DNA of 64,000 nt from the NCBI GenBank assembly GCA_020638975.1, contig JACKHN010000008.1, positions 62,001 to 126,000 of the forward strand. The letters are read 5' to 3'. The stretch comes from Planctomycetaceae bacterium (GTDB lineage Bacteria > Planctomycetota > Planctomycetia > Pirellulales > Pirellulaceae). The notes beneath the pieces were generated by a model. It saw nothing but the letters and a program-made list of their open reading frames with translations, searched no databases and was not told the origin of the DNA. Shown here piece after piece: positions 34,444 through 43,702 of the stretch; position 1 is the first letter of the stretch; each line of letters opens with the position of its first letter. A program made the translations under genes and the position numbers.

Positions 34444-37260
34444 TTAGTGTTGAAATAAAAACTCGTTGGTGTTCAGTAATGCCCAACAAACATCTTCTAG
34501 TGCTTCAATCCGTCGAGAACCGAGGGCTTGTTTCTGCTTTTCAAGTTCCGCGATTTGCGCGGTTGAATCAGCAACCATTTTCTTCGCTTCTTCGTCCAGC
34601 GCATTCGTTACTTCGTCCGCCGACACGGCCAACGACGCACCGAGCTTCTCGACGAGATACTTCTGCACCTCGCTTCGTTTGCCTTCTTCTGCCGCGAGAG
34701 CCGCCTTGACGTCGGCTCGCAATGTCTCCGGAATTGCTTGCAACTTGGTATCGAACAACTTCACTTCAAACGTCCTTCGCATGTCGGCAATCGCCTTGTT
34801 CATCGCCACGATCTTGGCATCGGTCTCAGTGTTATGCTGGGCGATTTGCTCGTCTTTCGACGAAATGTGCTTCATCGTCGCGGCGAGTTCCTTTTCGGTC
34901 GGAGGCCGATTCACGGCGGCGAAATGCAGCTGTGTGATTATCTCTTGGTCGGCTTTCTGTTCATTAAGCAGTTGACGAAAACGATTGTTTCCATCTCGCA
35001 ACTTGTTGTAGATCAACGGACCATTGAAGAACTGGATCGCCATTCCCAGATTCGATTCGCTCGACCGCTCACATTGACAAACCGTCTGACGTTCCGGCTG
35101 GCCAAAAATCTTGAGGAACTCGTGCTTCACCAAGTCAGGTGCCGGCAGTTGCGTGGCTCTTGTCGTCGGAGGCAGCGAACCGAACTTCTCGGGCACGGCG
35201 GTGACGTCGCAGATGGCGTCAAGCAGTTGTTCAGCACTGAGCAGTCGCGGTTGATAATGAGAAAAGTACTTCGTGTCGTCCTTGTTGAAGTCATTAGGCT
35301 CGAAAGACGATTGGTAAGTACGGCTGTTCAGAATCGTTCGGATGACGTGCTTGCGGTCGAAGCCGCTCTTTACGAAGTCGGCTGACAACGCTTCCAGCAA
35401 TGCCGCATTGGAAGGTGGATTGGAATCGCGAAAGTCGTCGGGCGGATCGACAATGCCACGACCGAACAAGTGGCTCCAGATGCGATTCGCTTCGATCTTT
35501 GCGAAGAAAGGGTTGTCAGGTCGGGTGAGCCATTCCGCGAAAATGCCTCGTCGGTCATCGACATCGGCCTTCTCAACATCTCCGTCGCCCGGCAACCACG
35601 GCTTCATTTGTTTGCCGGTACGTGGTTGGGTTACTTCACCCGAGCTGGAAACCCAGATGAACGTCTCATCGGGTTTAGGAGTGTTCTTTCGCTGCACTCG
35701 GTTAAAGAACGCCGCCATCCCATAATAATTGTCTTGGGACCAACGCTCGAAAGGATGGTTATGGCACTTGGCGCACTGCAGCCTCGCACCGAGGAAGACT
35801 TGCGAGATGGTTTCCACGCAATCGTTCGTATCAGTCGCGGTACGGTAGAAGTTGGCGGGCGGGTTCAGATGCGTGCTCCCGGACGCAGTGAGTAGTTCGC
35901 GAGCGAACTGATCGTAGGGCATGTTCGTCTCGATGGCTCGTTCCACCCAGCGATGATACTTGTACACACCATCGTCGCCGACTTGCTTGCTGGTGAGACG
36001 CAGCAAGTCGCCCCACTTCAACGTCCAGAACTTGGCGAACTCTGGCCGCTCCAAAAGCTGGTCGATCAGCTTGGCTCGCTTGTCCGCTGAAGTGTCCGCG
36101 AAAAATTGTTGAGTCTCCGCGATGGTCGGTAGAATCCCGATCACATCCAGGTAGACGCGGCGGATGAACTCTTCGTCGGTACACACGCTTGACGGCAAGA
36201 ATTTCAATTGTTGCAGTTTGGCATCGACTGCTTCGTCGATGTAGTTATTGATCGGTGGGTTGTTCCAGGCAAAACCTTCGATGTCTCGCACGAACGTGAC
36301 AAACGACGACTCGATAAACTCCATAAAGCGAACGATGACTGCCGACTCGCCACGATCCTTGCCGACGACCAAGCCATTTTCGGTGATCGAAGCGACCGCT
36401 TCGTCCGAACTGGAATAGACTGCCAACTCCGTCACGTCACGAACGGAACCGTCTGCGTAGTGAGCCAGGACTGCCAACTGTTGTGTATGGGCCGGACGTT
36501 TCAGCAAGCGTCCTGATGGCGGATAGACTTCCAGCTTGACCACTCGCGGCTGTTCGGGTGGATCGAGGTTGCAGCCTTCGGAGATCCAATCGCGGATGAC
36601 TTCATAGGCCGAATCGTTCGCGTGAATCTTGAGTCCACCACCGTGCGGCACTTTCATGAGCGGCTTGAGTAGCAGGAGGCTCTCCGCCGGCTCGATCGAA
36701 TTCGTCCGGCGTCCGAAGTCCTCGTGGATCAGCGTCAGCTTGTCGAGTTCAGGATCAAATGCGCGGAGTGATAGCCGGAAACCACCCTTACCACTCGGCG
36801 AACCATGACAGGCACCTGCATTACAGCCTTGCTTCGACAAAGCAGCGAGCGTTCCATACTCGAATGAGACCGGTTGCGGAGCTCCTTGATTCGCAACGCT
36901 GACGGCGACCGACGCTTCTTGGCCGCCGACGCTCACCTTTAAGTCCGCCGAACCGTCTGCCTTGGGATGCGCCACCGATCCTTTGAGGTTGAATACTTCC
37001 GCGTTGCTGGATGCGAACTCGGCGGCGCGTGTCAGATCCTGCACGCTTCCGTCCGGATAGAAACCGGTAACGACGATCTGCATTTGCTCGCGGACGCCGT
37101 TCAATTTGATTGCCGGCGGAAAGACTTCGATGCGCTGCGGCTCGCCGACTTGAACGGGTTCCAATTTGAAATCATCGGCTCGCGTCAGGCCGATCATTGC
37201 GGCAAAGGCGACCGTCACCAAAGCTCCGGTGCGAATTCCCTGCACAGCCATCTTCATCAT
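34444..37260 (-). CDS. DUF1549/DUF1553 protein with Ig-like and c-type haem motifs
   Basis: A 938-residue exported protein. After the signal peptide come a Big2-like domain (about 40-125), a haem-type motif KQGCNAGACHGSPSGKGGFR, a second Ig-like segment (230-310), DUF1549 (YIDEAVDAKLQQLKFLPSSV ... FIRRVYLDVIGILPT), a second haem motif LQCAKCHNHPFERW, and DUF1553 (RRGIFAEWLTRPDNPFFAKI ... NRIWSHLFGRGIVDPPDDFR). The last 150 residues form a predicted coiled coil. This family is confined mainly to planctomycetes and is linked in genomes to polysaccharide-related genes; the biochemical role is unknown. AAGGAG precedes the ATG. It is the middle gene of a three-gene unit. Confidence 0.9.
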   Translation of the reverse strand: MMKMAVQGIRTGALVTVAFAAMIGLTRADDFKLEPVQVGEPQRIEVFPPAIKLNGVREQMQIVVTGFYPDGSVQDLTRAAEFASSNAEVFNLKGSVAHPKADGSADLKVSVGGQEASVAVSVANQGAPQPVSFEYGTLAALSKQGCNAGACHGSPSGKGGFRLSLRAFDPELDKLTLIHEDFGRRTNSIEPAESLLLLKPLMKVPHGGGLKIHANDSAYEVIRDWISEGCNLDPPEQPRVVKLEVYPPSGRLLKRPAHTQQLAVLAHYADGSVRDVTELAVYSSSDEAVASITENGLVVGKDRGESAVIVRFMEFIESSFVTFVRDIEGFAWNNPPINNYIDEAVDAKLQQLKFLPSSVCTDEEFIRRVYLDVIGILPTIAETQQFFADTSADKRAKLIDQLLERPEFAKFWTLKWGDLLRLTSKQVGDDGVYKYHRWVERAIETNMPYDQFARELLTASGSTHLNPPANFYRTATDTNDCVETISQVFLGARLQCAKCHNHPFERWSQDNYYGMAAFFNRVQRKNTPKPDETFIWVSSSGEVTQPRTGKQMKPWLPGDGDVEKADVDDRRGIFAEWLTRPDNPFFAKIEANRIWSHLFGRGIVDPPDDFRDSNPPSNAALLEALSADFVKSGFDRKHVIRTILNSRTYQSSFEPNDFNKDDTKYFSHYQPRLLSAEQLLDAICDVTAVPEKFGSLPPTTRATQLPAPDLVKHEFLKIFGQPERQTVCQCERSSESNLGMAIQFFNGPLIYNKLRDGNNRFRQLLNEQKADQEIITQLHFAAVNRPPTEKELAATMKHISSKDEQIAQHNTETDAKIVAMNKAIADMRRTFEVKLFDTKLQAIPETLRADVKAALAAEEGKRSEVQKYLVEKLGASLAVSADEVTNALDEEAKKMVADSTAQIAELEKQKQALGSRRIEALEDVCWALLNTNEFLFQH

Positions 37261-37307
37261 TCATCTCCTTGAGGAGTTCAATCCGTCGTATTTGTACGAT
37301 GTGTTCG

Positions 37308-39320
37308 CTATTCTGTCTTTGCTTCCGCCGCAGCTGGTTCGGCAGCCGTTTTGATCTCCAGCGGAACTTCATTCACGGCCAGCATTCCCTGTCCTTTGAA
37401 CTCGCCATAACTGACGATCTTGATCGAGTGCGTTCCATCCGCCGCGTCTTTGGGACCGGTGACGGTGACGTTGTAAGTGTCTTTGTCAGGCTTTACTGCT
37501 GCGGTGAAACCGGCGGGCAGGTTCTCGACCATCACGGTGATTGGATCTTTAAAATCCTTGTTCGTTCTTTCTAAAGTCAACGCGAGTGCAGCTTGTCCGC
37601 TGGTCTTATCAAACGCCGCAGTGAGTGTGCCGGGCTTGACGGCAAAGAACGCGTCGAGGTTGCTGCCGACGACAACCGAAACCAGACCGTTCATCCATTC
37701 AGGCGGAAACGTCAGCTGCGGTCGTTTAGCTCGCAGCGTAGCAACCGTTTCGACGACGGCAGATTGTGGCCGATCGTTGACCGTGGCCGTGCCGACCAGT
37801 CGGATCGAGGCCAACTTGCCGACGGTCGCTCCCTCGGGGACGGCAACCAGGAGTCGGTGCTCCTTCGCTTTCTCTGGAATTGTCGGATTGAGCAACCGCA
37901 AGCCGACCGAATCGTCTTCCAACGCCAAGTTCACGGCGCCATCATATCCGGTGCGATTGCATTGAATCACCAATGCCAGCGCTCCGTTGTTCGCCGGAGC
38001 GTTGAATTGCAGTCGTGTGTCCTTATCGTTCTTGATCGCCAAGCTGAATCCGGGCGTTGGTTCAATTTCGACGCGATAGGCGTGGTGAGGGCCGCCACGT
38101 CGCAGCAGATCTTCCACCATCAGGCAGTACATACCGTCTGCGGGGAACTTGTGGTTCAACGTCCATTCCGCTGCATCGTCGACTTTTGTCTCGGCAAGTT
38201 GTTTGTCCGCGCTGTCGAACAGTCGCATGTACAGCAAGCTGGGCGAGCCAAGGCTGCGCGACATGGCTTGGAACGAAAGCGACTGGTCTTTCATAGCAGC
38301 GAACGTGAAGTAATCGCGATCGCCATCGGAGTGGAAGTGTCCGTTCACCGCTGCTGGAATCGTCACCGGAGTTGCTACCTTCGACGAGTCGTTGGGTTCG
38401 GCTTCTCTTGCTTCAGGCAGCGGGCTGGCAACGATTGTTGCCAGTCCGGAAGCGTTGCCTGCCGGGAACTTGGCAGCAATCGAAACTCTTCCGCTGGCGA
38501 CTTCGTCCGGAATGCGAAGCACGACCGGTGCAGCGCCATCACTCGCCAATCCGGCAAAGTTGAACTGAGCCGTCGATCCCAGCCGACCACCCAGCGGGTA
38601 AGGCACCGACACGAGCGGGAAGTCACCGATTCGCATACGGTATCGACCGCCGCCTCGATACTGATTGTCATGCAGCTCGACGACGTAGTCGCCGTCGGCG
38701 GGAAGCGTCAAGGACAGACGCGAATCCGCGCCAATACTCTCGTCGTCATCAGCCAACATCAACTCACTGCCATCTGGGCCGAGCAGGCGGACGACGGAGT
38801 CTAAGCTCGTGCCGATGCGCGTCGCGACAACTTCGAGCGAGATGTGTTGGTCTTTTTTTCCGGCAAACTTGTAGAAGTCGAAGTTGGTGCCATCGGCGAT
38901 CCCGTCGATCGCGGTGGGAACGGTCAACACCTGTGCTTTATCGATCGCGTGGTTCGCACCGTTGTCGGCGACGCTTGGCAGATCGTCGATCATGACGAGC
39001 GCGATATCCGAAACGCCCGCCGGAGAACCGACGACGAGCCCACCGATGCCGACCGGTGCGGCTGCGTCGAGCGTGACTTTGCAAACTCGCGATTTCTGAT
39101 CCTTGGCATCGGCAGCGCCGGGGACGAGTTCGACCTTGGCGGGAAAGCTGGTCCATACTTGTAGCGGATCATCGAGCTTCGCGCCGTGTAGGGTCAACTC
39201 GATCGTCTGGCCGGGCGTAACGGCACCCGGCGAAGTGTGCGATACGGTCGGCTGGGCGAATACTTGCTGCGAGAATGACAAAAGCGCAATCGCGCACACG
39301 GGAGAGGTAAGGCGTCTCAT
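37308..39320 (-). CDS. exported protein with pre-peptidase C-terminal (PPC) domains
   Basis: A 670-residue exported protein (signal MRRLTSPVCAIALLSFSQQV). An N-terminal IPT/TIG-like sandwich (TVSHTSPGAVTPGQTIELTL) is followed by two PPC-like domains: one with DFYKFAGKKDQHISLEVVAT ... GDYVVELHDNQYRGGGRYRM, another with DYFTFAAMKDQSLSFQAMSR ... DGMYCLMVEDLLRRGGPHHA. The C-terminal 200 residues are further beta-sandwich modules. No catalytic domain is visible; it likely binds surface or extracellular material. It heads a unit with the DUF1549/1553 and cytochrome/WD40 genes (47-bp gap to the next gene). Confidence 0.85.
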   Translation of the reverse strand: MRRLTSPVCAIALLSFSQQVFAQPTVSHTSPGAVTPGQTIELTLHGAKLDDPLQVWTSFPAKVELVPGAADAKDQKSRVCKVTLDAAAPVGIGGLVVGSPAGVSDIALVMIDDLPSVADNGANHAIDKAQVLTVPTAIDGIADGTNFDFYKFAGKKDQHISLEVVATRIGTSLDSVVRLLGPDGSELMLADDDESIGADSRLSLTLPADGDYVVELHDNQYRGGGRYRMRIGDFPLVSVPYPLGGRLGSTAQFNFAGLASDGAAPVVLRIPDEVASGRVSIAAKFPAGNASGLATIVASPLPEAREAEPNDSSKVATPVTIPAAVNGHFHSDGDRDYFTFAAMKDQSLSFQAMSRSLGSPSLLYMRLFDSADKQLAETKVDDAAEWTLNHKFPADGMYCLMVEDLLRRGGPHHAYRVEIEPTPGFSLAIKNDKDTRLQFNAPANNGALALVIQCNRTGYDGAVNLALEDDSVGLRLLNPTIPEKAKEHRLLVAVPEGATVGKLASIRLVGTATVNDRPQSAVVETVATLRAKRPQLTFPPEWMNGLVSVVVGSNLDAFFAVKPGTLTAAFDKTSGQAALALTLERTNKDFKDPITVMVENLPAGFTAAVKPDKDTYNVTVTGPKDAADGTHSIKIVSYGEFKGQGMLAVNEVPLEIKTAAEPAAAEAKTE

Positions 39321-39421
39321 GCAGGCTGGCCTCGTGGTTGGGCAGGGGTTTCAGCGGGGAGCATGGCGGGGTCATTATTGTGACCGACGCAGCAAGTCGA
39401 GTCAACAATTTGCGTTCGGCG

Positions 39422-39515
39422 GTAGTGGTATAGTTTGCCGTAAGTCGGGCACTCCTGCCCGACAATAGACGGCCAAGAGTGGCCGTCCTACTTTCAGGAA
39501 TTGCAAACGGACCAT
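39422..39515. repeat. MITE-like interspersed repeat, copy 2 (inverted)
   Basis: Read on the minus strand it repeats the 32868-32965 element almost base for base: TTTGCAATTCCTGAAAGTAG, GGCCACTCTTGGCC, GGGCAGGAGTGCCC and a GCAAACTATACCAC end. It lies just upstream of the PPC gene, so the two copies flank the three-gene unit in opposite orientation. Confidence 0.7.
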
Positions 39516-39616
39516 GCTAGTCGTTGGGCAACGGAATGGCCGAAGGATGGCGGTATCCTAGGTACGACAAGCTTTCTAGCCTGAACTTCGGCGAGCTTAG
39601 AGCGAAGTGCTTAGTG

Positions 39617-40435
39617 CTAACCCCGCTGCGGAACCGGTAATCCCATTTCACCGAGCAGCAACTGAACGTCTTCCCACGTGAACTTTTTGGCACTTGGATT
39701 TCGGAGCAGATAAGAAGGATGGTAGGTCACGACTACCTTTGCGCCTCGATAGTCGTGAACCGTGCCCCGCAGCTTGCCCACCGGCGTGGTTGTCTGCAAC
39801 AAATTCTGCGCGGCGACCGTTCCGAGGCAACAGATGAACTTCGGGCTGATGATCTCCAGTTGCCGCTCGAAATATTCACGACAGTTCACCGACTCTTCAG
39901 GGCTCGGGTTGCGATTCCCTGGTGGGCGGCATTTGAGGACGTTCAGAATGTAAACGTCGGAACGCTCCATCCCCATGCCCTTTTGAATGATGTCGTTCAG
40001 CATCTTGCCGGCTCGGCCCACGAACGGCTCGCCCTGTCGATCCTCGTCGGCACCGGGTGCTTCGCCGAAGAAGCAGAGCTTCGCATTGGGATCGCCAACG
40101 CCAAAGACCGTTTGCGTACGCGAGCAGGCCAGTTCTTCGCAGCGCTGGCAGGCCGCGACTTCTTGCTGCACGATGGCCAACGCGGCGGCTTTGTCTTTCG
40201 AGCGTCCCTTCTTCATATCTTCCGGTCTTTCCTGCTCGGCGGTGCGAGGCGGTTCGAGTTTGCTCGGAACTGGGGCTACTGGCTCCGGCGATGCTGGTTG
40301 CGAGGTTGGCTCAGGAGCTTCGAGCGGCGTCGCCGCACGTCGCGGTAATTGGGTGATGCCCGCGCGACCGAGCGATTCTAATCGCTGGACGACGATCCGC
40401 TTGAGTCGGTCGATTGACGTGTCCGGCTGGTCCAT
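39617..40435 (-). CDS. type 4/5 uracil-DNA glycosylase with Fe-S cluster
   Basis: A 272-residue protein. The first 85 residues are a Pro/Arg-rich extension. The catalytic domain then shows the cluster cysteines in ACQRCEELACSRTQTVFG, motif 1 CFFGEAPGADEDRQGEPFVG, LNVLKCRPPGNRNP (two further Cys nearby) and motif 3 VVVTYHPSYLLRNP. This is the family 4 UDG pattern: removal of uracil from DNA after cytosine deamination. It lies divergently from der, with a 190-bp gap containing the promoters of both. Confidence 0.9.
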   Translation of the reverse strand: MDQPDTSIDRLKRIVVQRLESLGRAGITQLPRRAATPLEAPEPTSQPASPEPVAPVPSKLEPPRTAEQERPEDMKKGRSKDKAAALAIVQQEVAACQRCEELACSRTQTVFGVGDPNAKLCFFGEAPGADEDRQGEPFVGRAGKMLNDIIQKGMGMERSDVYILNVLKCRPPGNRNPSPEESVNCREYFERQLEIISPKFICCLGTVAAQNLLQTTTPVGKLRGTVHDYRGAKVVVTYHPSYLLRNPSAKKFTWEDVQLLLGEMGLPVPQRG

Positions 40436-40626
40436 CGGCTACTCCGCGCCGCCATATCGATGAGAAAAAGCCCAATTAATGAGCCCAGTATACGGCGAGT
40501 GGCAAGGACCGGCGATAAGGGGGCATTACGTCCGTGCGTTGCCGGGCGCCTGTCACACTAGGCGGTCGCCAACTATGATGAAATGATCGATAATTCTCCA
40601 CATCCCCGCCAATCTCCAGTACAGCG

Positions 40627-42009
40627 ATGAGTGTTCCCCAAGTCGTCATAGTCGGTCGTCCGAATGTCGGAAAGTCCAGCGTTTTCAACTGGCTCGCCGG
40701 GAAGCGGCTGTCCATCGTCGATGACGTTGCTGGCGTGACGCGCGATCGTGTGACCTATTTGATGCAAGAAGACGATCACTTCTTCGAGCTGGTCGACACG
40801 GGCGGCGTGGGGATGAATGACGTCGATAATTTGACGAAAGAAATCGACGAGCAGATTGAATTGGCGCTGGAAGTCGCTGATGTCATCCTGTTCGTCGTCG
40901 ATTCGCGAGCCGGCTTGATGCCGCTCGACAAGGAAGTCGCCAAGCGGTTGCGGTATGTCGACAAACCGATCATCTGCGTTGCGAACAAGACCGATGACCC
41001 GGCGCTCGACGCACAGGCTTACGAGTTCTATAAGCTCGGACGCGGGAAGCTCGTCCGAGTCAGCGCTCAGCAAAAGCGCAATCGTGACGAGTTACTGGAC
41101 ATGATCCTTGATCGACTGCCGGAACCGGTTCATGTCGATCCGCTCGCCGTGGTCGAGGAACCAATCAAAGTAGCGATCGTCGGGAGGAGGAATGTCGGCA
41201 AGAGTACGTTCGTCAACACGCTGGCACAAGCCGAGCGAATGATCGTCAGCGAAGTTCCCGGTACGACGCGCGACAGCGTGGACGTCCGCTTCGAGATGGA
41301 CGGCAAGGTCATCGTGGCGATCGATACGCCTGGTTTGCGCCGCGGCAAGAGTGTGCGAACCGACGTTGAATTCTACAGCACGCATCGCGCCCAACGCAGT
41401 ATTCGCCGAGCCGACGTGTCGCTGATGTTCTTCGATTGCTCGGAGCGGATCAGCAAAGTCGATAAGCAACTCGTGAAGTACATCGCCGACAATTACAAGC
41501 CGTGCGTATTTGTCGTGAACAAATGGGACCTCATGCAAGGCAAGATGCCGACCGAGAAGTGGGTCAACTACTTGCGTGACACCTTCCGAACGATGTGGCA
41601 TGTGCCAATCGCGTTTGTCACTGGCCAAGCTGGCAAGAATGTGAAGGCGCTCGTCAATCACACGCAGATGCTGTTCAAGCAGTCTCGGCAGCGAGTCTCG
41701 ACCGGCGAATTGAACCGACTCGTGCAACGAGCCCTGGAGCATAATCCGCCGCCGCTTTTGCAGCACCATACCCCGAAGATTTATTACGCCACACAAGTCA
41801 GCGTCGATCCACCCACGATTGTGCTGATCTGCAACAATCCGGCGGGATTCTCGCCGACGTATCGACGCTACTTGCTCAGCGTCTTGCGCGATCAGCTCAG
41901 CTTTGGTGAAGTTCCGATCAAGCTCTACTTGCATCGACGTCGCGACAACGACGATCGCCAGGAGATCCGGTTCGGCGACGAAGTTAGTGACGAACGCGGC
42001 GCTAGTTGA
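40627..42009 (+). CDS. der: ribosome biogenesis GTPase Der (EngA)
   Basis: A 460-residue double-GTPase. Domain 1: VGRPNVGKSSVFNW (P-loop), DTGGVG, NKTD. Domain 2: VGRRNVGKSTFVN, DTPGLRRGK, NKWD. A KH-like C-terminal domain follows (RALEHNPPPLLQHHTPKIYY ... RRYLLSVLRDQLSFGEVPIK). Der is needed for 50S subunit assembly. The second P-loop reads GRRNVGKS rather than the commoner GRPNVGKS, a minor change. The protein has a short charged tail. Confidence 0.95.
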   Translation: MSVPQVVIVGRPNVGKSSVFNWLAGKRLSIVDDVAGVTRDRVTYLMQEDDHFFELVDTGGVGMNDVDNLTKEIDEQIELALEVADVILFVVDSRAGLMPLDKEVAKRLRYVDKPIICVANKTDDPALDAQAYEFYKLGRGKLVRVSAQQKRNRDELLDMILDRLPEPVHVDPLAVVEEPIKVAIVGRRNVGKSTFVNTLAQAERMIVSEVPGTTRDSVDVRFEMDGKVIVAIDTPGLRRGKSVRTDVEFYSTHRAQRSIRRADVSLMFFDCSERISKVDKQLVKYIADNYKPCVFVVNKWDLMQGKMPTEKWVNYLRDTFRTMWHVPIAFVTGQAGKNVKALVNHTQMLFKQSRQRVSTGELNRLVQRALEHNPPPLLQHHTPKIYYATQVSVDPPTIVLICNNPAGFSPTYRRYLLSVLRDQLSFGEVPIKLYLHRRRDNDDRQEIRFGDEVSDERGAS

Positions 42010-42028
42010 TCGACGCCACAAGCAGGTA

Positions 42029-42050
42029 GTAGGATAGGCTTTAGCCTGTC
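42029..42050. repeat. single GTAGGATAGGCTTTAGCC palindromic unit
   Basis: GTAGGATAGGCTTTAGCCTG with an internal GGCTTTAGCC palindrome lies 20 bp after the der stop. It has the same GTAGGA head as the paired units elsewhere, but no inverted partner here. Confidence 0.55.
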
Positions 42051-42120
42051 AATTCTCAGCGCAGGAAACGTATGCACCACTTCCTCGCGCGGTCCCAAGC
42101 CACGCGCCGAGAGGATCATT

Positions 42121-43569
42121 ATGAAACCGCCGTTCGCTGTCGCCTTCGTTTCTGCTCTCTGCACAGTTTCATTATTTGCGACGAATTCGGCTGCGGATGA
42201 AGCGAAGTATAACGTCTTGTTCATTATCTCGGACGACCTGACGTCGACAGCACTGTCTTGCTACGGCAACAAAGTGTGTGCGACTCCGAATATCGATCGG
42301 CTGGCAGCACGCGGCACGCGATTCACACGCGCGTATTGTCAGGGGACTTACTGTGGTCCATCCCGAGCTTCCTTCATGTCGGGCTACTATCCACATGCGA
42401 CCGGCGTGCTGGGATACACAAATCCACGACCGCAGATCGGCGACCGCGCGACTTGGTCGCAGCATTTCAAGAACAACGGCTACTATGCAGCCCGCGTCAG
42501 CAAGATCTTTCACATGGGAGTGCCCGGCGGAATTGAAGATGGAGGCGACGGTGCCGACGACGTGGCTTCCTGGTCCGAGCGCTTCAACAGTCCGGGTCCC
42601 GAGTGGAAAGCGGCGGGCGATGGCGAGACGCTGGAGGGCAACCCCGATGGCAAGAAGCCGGTCGTGGGCGGCAACACGTTTGTCGTGGTCGAAGCCGATG
42701 GCGATGATCTCGTTCATTCCGATGGCAGGACTGCCGCCAAGGCCGTGGAGCTGATCGCGAAGCATAAGGACGAACCGTTTTGGTTGGGTGTCGGTTTTGT
42801 GCGACCTCACGTTCCTTTCGTGGCGCCCAAACCGTACTTCGGACCGTTCTTGCCCTACGACAAGATGGAGTTGCCAGAGAAGTTGCCTGGTGATTGGGAC
42901 GACATTCCCAAGGCGGGAATCAATTATAAGACAAGCCTCAATATGAAGATGGACGTTCGTCGCCAGAAGAAGGCGGTGGGCGGGTACTATGCCAGCGTGG
43001 CCTATATGGACGCCCAGGTTGGCAAAGTACTCGACGCACTGGAGGAAGCTGGCTTGAACGAGAAGACGATCGTCATCTTCACCAGCGATCACGGCTATCA
43101 TCTCGGCGAACACGATTTTTGGGCGAAGGTCAGCTTGCGCGAAGAGTCTGCCTCCGTGCCACTCATCATCAGTGTGCCCGGCAAGCAGCCTGCGGTGTGT
43201 CACAGTCTCGTCGAGTTGCTTGATCTCTATCCCACGATTGCTGGTGTGTGTGGATTGGAAATACCGAGCCGTCTGCAAGGCAAGAACATTGCGACGATGT
43301 TAGATGATCCCACCGTCTCCGTCCGCGACGCGGCCTTCAGCGTCGCCCCGTCACGACAGGGATTCTTGTTGCGAGAAGACAAGTGGGTCTACATCCAATA
43401 CAAGGAAGACGCCTCGGCCGGCATCGAGCTGTTTGATATGGAAATGGATCCCAGGCAGTTCACGAATCTCGCGGAACTGCCTGAACATGCGCCGATCGTG
43501 GCTCGCTTTAAGGCGAAGTTGGCCGAAAAGCTTCGCGAGCTTCGTGACAATGACCTCGATCGAAGCTAG
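42121..43569 (+). CDS. exported sulfatase
   Basis: A 482-residue exported sulfatase (signal MKPPFAVAFVSALCTVSLFA). Key motifs are YNVLFIISDDLTSTALSCYG (metal Asp pair), and TYCGPSRASFMSGYYPHATG with the C-x-P-S-R sequence in which Cys78 is converted to formylglycine. VIFTSDHGYHLGEHDFWAK supplies more metal ligands and KVSLREESASVPLIISVPG the active-site Lys region. It most resembles iduronate-2-sulfatase-type enzymes acting on sulfated polysaccharides, a hallmark of marine planctomycetes. No matching transporter lies nearby. Confidence 0.92.
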   Translation: MKPPFAVAFVSALCTVSLFATNSAADEAKYNVLFIISDDLTSTALSCYGNKVCATPNIDRLAARGTRFTRAYCQGTYCGPSRASFMSGYYPHATGVLGYTNPRPQIGDRATWSQHFKNNGYYAARVSKIFHMGVPGGIEDGGDGADDVASWSERFNSPGPEWKAAGDGETLEGNPDGKKPVVGGNTFVVVEADGDDLVHSDGRTAAKAVELIAKHKDEPFWLGVGFVRPHVPFVAPKPYFGPFLPYDKMELPEKLPGDWDDIPKAGINYKTSLNMKMDVRRQKKAVGGYYASVAYMDAQVGKVLDALEEAGLNEKTIVIFTSDHGYHLGEHDFWAKVSLREESASVPLIISVPGKQPAVCHSLVELLDLYPTIAGVCGLEIPSRLQGKNIATMLDDPTVSVRDAAFSVAPSRQGFLLREDKWVYIQYKEDASAGIELFDMEMDPRQFTNLAELPEHAPIVARFKAKLAEKLRELRDNDLDRS

Positions 43570-43702
43570 ACCTCAACGTGGATTGAGGCGATTTGGTCAG
43601 CATCAAAATCCTTGTCGCGGACCTGACGACTCTCGTATATTGAGGGGGCCGGGTCAGATCAGTGGTGCATCCATCTGAACCGACGCGGTCGGAGGACGTT
43701 CG

